Source: Candidatus Margulisiibacteriota bacterium (lineage in GTDB: Bacteria > Margulisbacteria > Termititenacia > Termititenacales > Termititenacaceae). Taken from it: 37,434 bases of DNA. This document shows, piece after piece, positions 25,301 to 30,448 of the stretch; position 1 is the stretch's first letter, and every line of letters begins with the position of its first letter. The DNA is taken from the NCBI GenBank assembly GCA_031267055.1, contig JAIRZV010000016.1:1-37434 (forward strand), written 5' to 3'. Made by a program: the position numbers and the translations under genes. The notes beneath the pieces are model-generated. The model worked only from the letters and a program-made list of their open reading frames with translations. It made no database searches and was not told the DNA's origin.

Positions 25301-26622
25301 AAGAATTGCCAGAGATTTCCGGTTTGCCGGAAGAAGCTAAATATTTGTATATAGAATTAACTTCTCGTCTGGCCTCCGCACTGCTGGCTCAGCAGCAGTC
25401 CGGTATTCAGCGTTTGGGCGGTGTGGAAAAAAACAAAATCCTCTCACTGACCGACACTATAAAATCCTGGGAACCTGATCATGCCGGGTTGCCGTATCTA
25501 GAACAAAACATAAAAAATGCGACGCAAAAATTGTCCCTTAGTCTGCTGGACAGGCTTGACTTAACCTCCAGCGAAAACACTTCCGTTTGGTGTTCTATTG
25601 ATAATCAGAATGTCCAGCTGGTTAAGAACGGACTTTTCGGCAGTTTGGCGTCTAAGACTGAAAAAATAAATTTAAGTAAAGAGGTTCCTATTATCTGGAC
25701 ACCGTGGAATTTCCTGAACCTGCGGGCGACTCCGGGCGTAGATCTGCAGTGGCTTAAGTCGACGGACAGTATTTCTCAACAAGGCCTATACGAAGGTCTT
25801 TTGTTTACAAAACAAGAGACACATTCATCTGAAACCCCGTTTTTAGAACCGATAATTGTGCCGAAAATTGGCCTTGGTTTTGACCTTATTGCGCCGCAGG
25901 GTTGGCTGCTTGGTTTTTGGCAGCCTTCACTTAGCGGAGATGTTAACTATAGCTATTCGCCGCAACAGCGCTCGCCTTACAATGCCAGTCGTTTTGGTGA
26001 AAAAAATTATTGGGATCATCACTGGTCTTTCGATGTGGCATTCAACAATAAGTTTGCTGTAAACAAATTTTTCGGTTTTGAAATTAATAATGCGCTGCAC
26101 TGGAGCCTGGATAATGGCATGTTGGCTACGGAATCCTACTATTATAAAGAAGAAAAAACGCTGTCCGGCGCTTTCCAATACAATCCGAGGGGACGGGTGA
26201 ATTTCAACTTTGGTGAACTAAGTACGTATTTAGGCGGCGGTTTGTTATTTGAACAGGCCAACAATCTCAATAGCGGCTGGCAATGGGCTGACCGTTTCGG
26301 CTGGGCGGCTGAATTGGGCTGGTCTTATTATAGTCCGCGCTGGTCTGGGAGTGTGGCTGGCAATTTTAGTATACTTGGCAAAGATATTAACACCGGACTG
26401 AATTTCCGTTTTACCCGGCCAAATTGGCCGACCCTGTTGCTGGGCCTTAATTATACGCTGCTGCCCAAAAGGATAACTAACAGCAGTCAGGATATTACTT
26501 ATGATTCTGGTAAGCATACGCTGACGAACACTACAGACACGCGCTCTTCGCAGAATAATCTCAGCGTGTCTCTGAGCGTGGAAATCCCGCTTTCGCCATT
26601 TGACAAACATAACAAAAAATAA
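16321..26622 (+). CDS. Giant 3433-aa TPR-like protein with C-terminal outer-membrane beta-barrel
   Basis: ATG 16321 follows GGAGG at 16310-16314 by six bases; an in-frame TAA at 16303-16305 excludes a longer start. Most of the protein is an alpha-solenoid rich in TPR-like helix pairs, for example EGRYEEALKLL, YTEAVARLDEI and EKFADAQSILETL in the region near residues 2170-2350. Residues ~90-190 contain HTFDQSLWFVSLVGQLIERG, which could be part of an (alpha/alpha) toroid. Residues ~1104-1960 hold two full and one partial ~370-residue repeats. From about residue 3090 to the end the sequence becomes alternating, aromatic-rich beta strands (WSFDVAFNNKFAV, GRVNFNFGEL, SVAGNFSILG, LSVSLSVEIPLSPF), as in a 14-16-strand outer-membrane barrel; the last strand ends in Phe with a short DKHNKK tail. 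BcsC, PgaA and AlgK/AlgE-type polysaccharide exporters combine TPRs with a barrel, but they are much shorter. No signal peptide is visible, which is odd for a barrel protein. Confidence 0.88.
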   Translation: MTDVVTGVNNNLNWPEIITNRQTPHIGGLNEDEWKNLLGFTTYVQEDHYDPYIQNIYDEITFLEQNYWQDEKYRSRLTQDLAEINQIISEATKPKTFNYSPRQCLSFCYAAISLNIVLGDKTGNTTYYNNARELLARFDVRHGNYVFRARNEEVTLASHTFDQSLWFVSLVGQLIERGVITPDTEKTNNIVGLLGNTIKTIGNNYINEKNEEKKAELYIRGRYFTAASLYLDAKLERTEATRAAKYKEIYDNLKKDGTSSPLLLVLRLTVLNSLLSTSLDADVVRDYGVDMAELERFFNWTLLPSANAIKQAPNTPRERAIKETDKSYLQAKYNSYVQYYMSRANYLRTAAQQAIKQIKSAANINTAINNAATAVKNFNDFLYVRVTNDLADRENSYFKDFLTSAKQEVEFLELDIVLTRAERGDTSVNLNSLMGRINSLTASTPGNNARRYYFRSRLFSLQIKREPNPERKNIIRRNALAFIIGGQTSDGKPIADNVLTADYNLNNIYRTNNAADNKNLQLNALCEAAELLMDLDRKSEAKDYYAILERPAVSNLTALLSVDPRTNRYAFQSADLNATSARVLFLAASLKDNKTLSEAIANRLIDVFGPAGSPKDETIFNGALALREGFRFDYVLDNLKALKKAGQWAEGLAKIDEEAALFAQNADNQRERAFQLAECNNLAYLYDNGSKPDLSNLAQYTNPASRQRLHYLRMAQLASDKATPSGKDLSGILREIGDLVRWDKNSQKLTFTLSSEYDVRLDTVNKDTQKSPKEYNDEFEFAVIAEYFETLNSILNSEEKTGLRPADPQSAAELTAAFRDYFDRQKARNVNSPSEQDLRFLFFAALLLDGDQSKPKDIYEKIIHCYPLPVPRGYAVSVNGVSQTYYYNSDAKRAYWEAQAGLVNYYAKQKNFAAQKTAFDRIETEYKNRINPQNVAGYAADAAYIKNLYFNALLMQCLSDLEQENRNTAVEHLGAWKTLLADPGIAGQLTPAKREQHKYTLIEMWTRAAMLLDTQEDQPQDALDELRKIYNDKEYNLSSAQNAAARLCADIIRGNIEGLIAADRQRTTGPRLTFTPDDTFNPDNISKNYFTKNLTVGAYTDLPLRYEKQLFISSLLNRAKLGDQQAVETLQALLAPARAEQTTAEVDKDFFSQIEPRLELDQAWNSLNDKYQGYRPAGINAENIAKKYLASPYSAGTHDEAKDLLRLAWSKGANPQWAVNGTTITIDNRPVPIKGYADLAGFTNKQARSAAENLLTLYGYTTATRDENKLAGLIKNILTPGVADEELCCKAQLAEAEQYLRLSGDPDAVKNLPAVLSALGFLSGARTDRYIRPAIEKALETTLDVLGDIFTENAESRTSDDYYTYCNQRIRYVLLQYENAPQNAYDALEKLSKPLNEGGLGLSGDSLTGKLLLDTITANRNTLLLENADKINGAAEKLNFVPQPQSDQDQKKILDEYLHIYDEDCATKFQKQLLIGILLLLAAQTRISGAEPAESGDDDAAEMAVEILLGLRPNDDPRKLTSAERLAETVEFMGQEYFDLLEPRLRLDYAWALLKPNNPSAAALNITERIARTIIEQGEKVTAKIISEAEDLLRLAWAKSKDSADGKPKPQWAVDGKNIGTDDQPVFIKGYAALIAEPTDFTDKRVNGAFENLISLYGYNPLTRDAESNKGKLAELVKQLQETYDSATFSPQLKPAVKKLYIKALLAQAETYYRDKNMIDMARALDLLLAKPTESTGDYSGLLSGEIGIPEKTEEYYAYCEQRVRLVLQQAQDNNKSKSAVETGNDLEILRGELNLISPEWLPTNLTEKLLNSFITVNKPNITPQETKDVMANLGFDITASREYFEKTCRTDYQRRLFIGILCKLADSTSDAPNTLTPDQRAKLLSDGDNDIYEQIVEDLLLDSQNQYRPTTFAQDLLSPEYAATILPRLRLGMAWRGLTGNDNESADQVISKDWLAVADGVVSVVDALCAVNLTLRKELQNEVDSLRYFVMIKNKDENKDTHIKKINEALTDYYLPQIADNPANMDARTLVLSAYAYDLQEYSVALSYIDENIRYTGENIRRDAALDPILFSTVVDCWSKQEPKTVIPEVRVRQYITAIQTQPELYASDKAKTALANIICAYVSQQLEDGNLDDISWLKNIILPSAEHSPGTRTYIEARIGKLKVDALIKEGRYEEALKLLQGTDKKSGVPLSGTAENGVVYTPVSFSLNRENATTGISAILTADTGPAAAVESDAKSGILQKLDSLETEYNGKLDSRLIVSLRNDVRRQQAQIKEAQGFYTEAVARLDEIDLSFIDDEKEKTQAQFYDDLQHARIFIKQEKFADAQSILETLPALADSAELKPDERCLIYFNLLDIALQNPEVALGYLAKLAELLSAENNDAPEKNIKPETVLLYDLQRVAARKLLQGQMPPDENMPTLEDVEQKINALPAGYKQQTYRNLLAELQAYEHLESRSYLQTGNGAIIAEFALPQTFEPADGLDSEEHALNMRKIYLDSQITAGGAAAANALTKMDADLESVETALKTTKSEGLQIVLQKYETELLFLKYSFLRTHSQYDASDKKIEGRLAEINERLDKSIKALKDLAPYSAVNVEERRENLRESSSDTPPYDLLETQIKEDLDYFYKENGKDIQPGQLEFWKFKKKLDDLLNNFVLLGDSPQASAEEIILAVDKLYDLRLGLVESGAVSGGQLLPKIEAFRAQMPAGFVFTGEEKGYGYYLILNLLEKDLAKFSQIAKKVYDAGYLSKNEPNDYYAQSSVLLIDLINTQLKNNAEFNTYIGANTLPQINYKPDGDNLVTKYGDMSLTTNLKKKIALVEDENSLAEDENSLNLPAEFKAWEKVYKKRISGALSGSYKYTAGKMLLDYLGALIRQRDEGRPVSGLTTVNKKIKLLFDFLNTLPSDNLFSDSHYYQLKIAALKIQYASSLLSKAVDARDWNTPAAGQPKPRKISDTLPDYLGQARDILEERLEHVASDSAEHKLCSYLLSVLNGEDQELPEISGLPEEAKYLYIELTSRLASALLAQQQSGIQRLGGVEKNKILSLTDTIKSWEPDHAGLPYLEQNIKNATQKLSLSLLDRLDLTSSENTSVWCSIDNQNVQLVKNGLFGSLASKTEKINLSKEVPIIWTPWNFLNLRATPGVDLQWLKSTDSISQQGLYEGLLFTKQETHSSETPFLEPIIVPKIGLGFDLIAPQGWLLGFWQPSLSGDVNYSYSPQQRSPYNASRFGEKNYWDHHWSFDVAFNNKFAVNKFFGFEINNALHWSLDNGMLATESYYYKEEKTLSGAFQYNPRGRVNFNFGELSTYLGGGLLFEQANNLNSGWQWADRFGWAAELGWSYYSPRWSGSVAGNFSILGKDINTGLNFRFTRPNWPTLLLGLNYTLLPKRITNSSQDITYDSGKHTLTNTTDTRSSQNNLSVSLSVEIPLSPFDKHNKK
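19630..22200 (+). repeat. Two and a third in-frame ~1.1-kb protein-level repeats in the giant solenoid gene
   Basis: Unit A is about 19630-20719, unit B 20720-21869, and partial unit C 21870-22200. Units start with (Q/R)xLFI-type helices such as KQLFISSLL, KQLLIGILL and RRLFIGILC. They then share IEPRLELDQAW / LEPRLRLDYAW / LPRLRLGMAW. A and B also share EAxDLLRLAWxK, PQWAV(N/D)G, IKGYA, LYGY and a Tyr-rich YYxYCxQRxR helix. This is duplication within the gene, diverged at DNA level. Confidence 0.8.
24771..24809 (+). repeat. Perfect 21-bp-period tandem duplication (EDENSL twice)
   Basis: CGAGGACGAAAATTCTCT occurs at 24771-24788 and again at 24792-24809, 21 bases apart, adding seven codons in frame. 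Perfect identity at DNA level points to a recent slippage event in a linker of the giant solenoid protein. Confidence 0.9.
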
Positions 26623-26636
26623 AAGAGGTGAGGACA

Positions 26637-28517
26637 ATGTTTAACAAACTTATAAACGACGAGCAAAACTACTTGACCGGCTCCGGCGGCGGCAATCCGC
26701 TAAATTTGCTGAGGTTGGGGTTGGTCAGTCTATTTGGTTCGTTATTTTTATTCGGCTGTCTAAATCCTTTTACGGAAGAGGTGACTAAAGAGACGGAATT
26801 TATCAAGTCGGCGCCGGATCCTGTTCCGGATCATATCGATCAACTGATCCCTTACGGCGATCTTACGGCCAAACTCGCGGCAACCTCCGGCGATACGGTC
26901 GAAGTGACTGTGCGTAGCAGCAGAAAAGAAGACTGGAGCACACAGCAAAAAGAGCTGGCCGGCCTAAAAATTTTGCTGGACAAATACTATAAGAATTCGT
27001 CGAATGCTGAGGAAATTAAATTTACTTTTGAGGGATTGACCGGAGAAAACAAAAAATTTGATTTTAAGCGGTTGATCGTCACACTGCTGGACGCTAAAAC
27101 CAAAAATTACGACCATCTGGGCAATGAGAACCTTGCAGAATACGCTGAGTATATGCGTTCGGCGATTTTTGTGCCTTTGTACAGGATGAATCTGGATCCG
27201 TCGTACAATGAACCGTATGCTTGGGACAATCCGCGGACTTACGGCGTCAGCGTGGATCTGGATAAACAAGAAGTGACACTCGACCTGTCTCAGCGTGATG
27301 TGCTGATTCATAATTTGATGCACCGCGATCCGGATACCAAACTTACGAATATTACTATTTCCGAAATTGGGGATCGCTTCGTTAAATTTTCTGTGCGTGA
27401 CACTAGAGGTCTGCCGCCGGAACAAAAATGGTCGTATCTGGGGCTGGACCTCAAAAACCAATTCGGTATAGACGGTCAGATAATTCGAGCGGACGGCGGT
27501 GTGTCTTTTGCCTTGAAAAACACTCCAGCGGATGTTCAATACCGCGTTGTGCTGGAAAACAGCGCCAAAGAAAAGCTGATATTTTACCCGGAGGAGCATC
27601 CGGGAATTAAAGATAGCAGCTTGATCCCGCTAAGCTACTTCCATGAGGATTTTTTTGCGGCGGAGCTTGGCGCTAAGGCAAATTTTACCGAAGGCGCGTT
27701 GCAGGTGAATTTTGCCGGCAAGAATTCCCGGGTTACGGTTACGGATAAATCTGAGACAAAAACCGCGGTCGACCTGCGCCAAAATTATACTGGACAACAA
27801 AATGATTATTTGAAGCTGACTATCGCCGCTGGCACGGAATTTGACTGGCAGAAATTCCTGTTAAATGTGCGACCGACTTTAAGCTGTATCGACGCTTCCG
27901 GTGTGGAAAAATATTACTCGCTGGACAAACAGCTCTCTTATACCACAGACCAATTGGCCATATTTGCCGTTGAAGACACGGCGCGTGGCTGCTGGAATAT
28001 AAATATCCCGCTCTCCTGCGTCGATACTGGAAATGGTTTGCCGGCTGCCGCGCTTACTGTCACCGGCATCTCTCTGGCCGCTACCGACGAAAATTTTACT
28101 GAGGCGTATAATATTCTGGCGATCGAGTTGCGCGACGATGGCACGGCGCCGGGACATATTATTCCATTCCACGCGGTGGATAGAAATACGCCGTTCATCG
28201 CCGCCGGTATTTCTCTGTGCTCGGAGTCCGCGGCTATGCCGGATCTGGAGTTGCGGGATTTTGTTTTGCAGGCTTCCGCGGCTGAGGGAAAAATCGCGCT
28301 GGATTATTTGCGGCAGGAAAAATCTCTGGTCAGCAAAGGAGAGGCGGTGTCGCTGGTATTTTACACCGGAGATTTTGCCGATAAGGAAGAAAAAGATTTT
28401 CATTCAGACCCAGAGGGTCTGGAGACCGCTTACAGAGTTAAAGCCGATTGGCCTATAGTCGATACGTCTATTGCACAACAACTGCTAGACGAACAGACAG
28501 AACAGGAAGGAGAATAG
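26637..28517 (+). CDS. Lipoprotein-like envelope protein, paralogue A (beta-sandwich, CBM-like)
   Basis: This gene encodes 626 residues. I chose ATG 26637 because GAGGTG at 26625-26630 is a good ribosome site six bases upstream; a GTG at 26628 overlaps that site. The N-terminus has about 24 residues with the motif GSGGGNPLN, then a hydrophobic run (LLRLGLVSLFGSLFLFGC) ending in a lipobox-like LFG-C41, so it is probably a lipoprotein despite the long leader. The mature part is beta-rich with no catalytic motif that I recognise. A block NINIPLSC...LTVTGISL...LAIEL resembles the 'IPLS...l..I.f...f.IdDI' end of galactose-binding-like carbohydrate-binding modules. It is homologous to the next gene: both share LDKYY, LTLLD/VTLLD, RVTV-D and the FLLNVRP / FLSKVNP region. 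Function is unknown; polysaccharide binding at the envelope is an inference. Confidence 0.85.
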   Translation: MFNKLINDEQNYLTGSGGGNPLNLLRLGLVSLFGSLFLFGCLNPFTEEVTKETEFIKSAPDPVPDHIDQLIPYGDLTAKLAATSGDTVEVTVRSSRKEDWSTQQKELAGLKILLDKYYKNSSNAEEIKFTFEGLTGENKKFDFKRLIVTLLDAKTKNYDHLGNENLAEYAEYMRSAIFVPLYRMNLDPSYNEPYAWDNPRTYGVSVDLDKQEVTLDLSQRDVLIHNLMHRDPDTKLTNITISEIGDRFVKFSVRDTRGLPPEQKWSYLGLDLKNQFGIDGQIIRADGGVSFALKNTPADVQYRVVLENSAKEKLIFYPEEHPGIKDSSLIPLSYFHEDFFAAELGAKANFTEGALQVNFAGKNSRVTVTDKSETKTAVDLRQNYTGQQNDYLKLTIAAGTEFDWQKFLLNVRPTLSCIDASGVEKYYSLDKQLSYTTDQLAIFAVEDTARGCWNINIPLSCVDTGNGLPAAALTVTGISLAATDENFTEAYNILAIELRDDGTAPGHIIPFHAVDRNTPFIAAGISLCSESAAMPDLELRDFVLQASAAEGKIALDYLRQEKSLVSKGEAVSLVFYTGDFADKEEKDFHSDPEGLETAYRVKADWPIVDTSIAQQLLDEQTEQEGE

Positions 28518-28519
28518 TT

Positions 28520-30388
28520 ATGTATACCAATCTCAAAGCTTTTGAGGACAAACCCGGACAACCACCTGTTCCGCCGAGCGGCAATCCACCGCCACTGGAC
28601 GACAAATCCAAAACTGTGTTGACAACTGCCGCCATTGTTATTACTGCCGCCACTGTAAACTCTTGTGATTTGACTTTTGGCACGGGCAATAAGGTTTTTG
28701 GAGAGCCGATTCCTAACAAAGAAGACCCCGAAAAGATTCCAGAAATGCCGCCGTATGGTCCGGCTCCAGGAACAGGCGCAGTAGAACATCCTGAAGGCAG
28801 CGGTTCCAAGCCGCAGCCGGAGAGCGAAAGCACGGTTAATTCTTGGGGTAAATCCAATTATGAAATCAAAACCCCTAAAGAACTGGATGTAATATTTTAC
28901 GAGTGTGATAAAGATCATCCGGCTGGTATAAAAATCGATCTGGATAAATACTATCGCTTACATGAAGAAGCTGGCCTTGCGCTGCCGTCTACTATTACCT
29001 TGAGATTTGAAAACATAACAAATTTGACGTCTGAGCAGTTAAAAAACTTTACGCTCACTCTGCTGGACTCCACCGGCGCCAAAGAGGAAAAACCCTCGGA
29101 CGCGCACACCGGTTATGTGCGCTTAAAAGACCAGCGTAGTCTGACGAACTCCAATACAGTTTTTAGCGCGAACACCATGACCGTAACTCTGGATCTGACC
29201 AAGCGCAAAATAGAAAGCGCCAATATTATGATGGATGAAGGCGAAGAGTCTGATCCGACGGACGCCAGTTATATCAGCAATATTAGAAGTAACGCTGTCG
29301 ACAGTTTTAGTTTTGACATGGCGGCCAGACAGACTGACAAGAAAGACTGGGCTTTTACCGGCGTTTATTATTCTAAAAAATTTGATCTGCCTGTGAGCGC
29401 CACGTTCAGTTATGGCTTGTCTGATTTTACGCCGCCGAATAAAGAAGACGCTGGTTATCGGATCGTTTTCAGTTTCGGCAAAAAACAGAATGGCAATTAT
29501 AGAGAATTAGTGTATGACCCGACGGGTTTTACGAATGGCCTGACGACTAACGTGCCGGCTGGACGCTTACAAGAGAGCTACCTGTCCCTGCGCGACGCCG
29601 AGGCGGAAGTTCTGGGCAGCGACAATCTGCGGATAAAGTTTTACGATTATCCTAGTGCGCGCGTGACGGTGAAAGATCAAGCGGCCGAGAACGCTAGGTT
29701 TAAATTTGATCTTTTGCATGAAGGTGATGGGAGCGATCCGACGCGCTTGAGTTATCTCAAAATGAAAGTTAAGAAATATCCAGGCTTTAGCAAAGAGGAT
29801 TTTCTGTCCAAAGTTAACCCCGGTTTAATATTAGACGATGGCAAAGAATGCCCTGCTGGTATCAGCTCTGGAGATATGGATTATGTTTTGGCGACCGATC
29901 TGGGAGATAGTTATGAATTGGCTATACCATTATTGCTTATGAACAATATTAATATTGTAGATCAATGTACATTAGGGGGAGTGTTTTTTAGTAGTGTGGC
30001 TGGCCGCAATGAGTTTGAGATCGCGGATATAAAAATCTCCGCGGTCGAGCAGGGGGAGCGTAAATTGGCTTTATCTAAGACTGACCGTACTGGTTTTACC
30101 GGCTTTGGTGTGGCTTTGGATAATAGCGGCGCGCAGACTGGAATAACTCTGAGCGGCCTGAAGGTCGGCTCTCAGGAGATCAATGCCCCGCCCGCGGATC
30201 TGGACAGCGAAGTCCAGGCTATTACATTGACGACTAATACGGGTTATTATCTGAATGACGATGAGGAGCAGTCTTTTATCAGCACTGGACTTATAAATTT
30301 TAAGCTCAAGCTGCCTGAGGAAACCCAAGGTGCGTTTTTCAGAAGTGAGGTCAAGAGCCAGACTGAAGAGACTGGATCGTCTGAATGA
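28520..30388 (+). CDS. Lipoprotein-like envelope protein, paralogue B (beta-sandwich, CBM-like)
   Basis: This gene encodes 622 residues. ATG 28520 has AAGGAG at 28507-28512 and lies two bases after the previous stop, so the genes are coupled. The N-terminus is again unusual: about 30 hydrophilic Pro-rich residues (PPVPPSGNPPPLDD), then a hydrophobic stretch TVLTTAAIVITAATVNSC with a possible lipobox VNS-C49. A Pro/Glu/Gly linker to about residue 110 precedes the folded part. That part is homologous to the upstream paralogue: IDLDKYY, FTLTLLDSTG, TVTLDLTKR, ARVTVKDQ, FLSKVNPGL, then ELAIPLLL and FEIADIKIS, the last resembling the terminal strand of carbohydrate-binding galactose-binding-like domains. 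No enzymatic residues are evident. It probably sits in the envelope beside the giant barrel protein. Confidence 0.85.
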   Translation: MYTNLKAFEDKPGQPPVPPSGNPPPLDDKSKTVLTTAAIVITAATVNSCDLTFGTGNKVFGEPIPNKEDPEKIPEMPPYGPAPGTGAVEHPEGSGSKPQPESESTVNSWGKSNYEIKTPKELDVIFYECDKDHPAGIKIDLDKYYRLHEEAGLALPSTITLRFENITNLTSEQLKNFTLTLLDSTGAKEEKPSDAHTGYVRLKDQRSLTNSNTVFSANTMTVTLDLTKRKIESANIMMDEGEESDPTDASYISNIRSNAVDSFSFDMAARQTDKKDWAFTGVYYSKKFDLPVSATFSYGLSDFTPPNKEDAGYRIVFSFGKKQNGNYRELVYDPTGFTNGLTTNVPAGRLQESYLSLRDAEAEVLGSDNLRIKFYDYPSARVTVKDQAAENARFKFDLLHEGDGSDPTRLSYLKMKVKKYPGFSKEDFLSKVNPGLILDDGKECPAGISSGDMDYVLATDLGDSYELAIPLLLMNNINIVDQCTLGGVFFSSVAGRNEFEIADIKISAVEQGERKLALSKTDRTGFTGFGVALDNSGAQTGITLSGLKVGSQEINAPPADLDSEVQAITLTTNTGYYLNDDEEQSFISTGLINFKLKLPEETQGAFFRSEVKSQTEETGSSE

Positions 30389-30448
30389 AAATAATTTAGG
30401 CTGAAAAAATGGGGGAGGTTGTGTTAAAATAAACTAAGCGGAGCCACT
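30389..30448 (+). promoter_or_regulatory. Gap before the repeat-protein gene with weak promoter-like TAAAAT
   Basis: This 60-base gap is the longest within the giant-gene cluster. It contains TAAAAT at 30425-30430 with no good -35, and GGAG at 30440-30443 five bases before the ATG. A similar TTAAAATAA string occurs upstream of the first giant gene. No terminator hairpin is seen, so read-through from upstream is likely. Confidence 0.25.
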
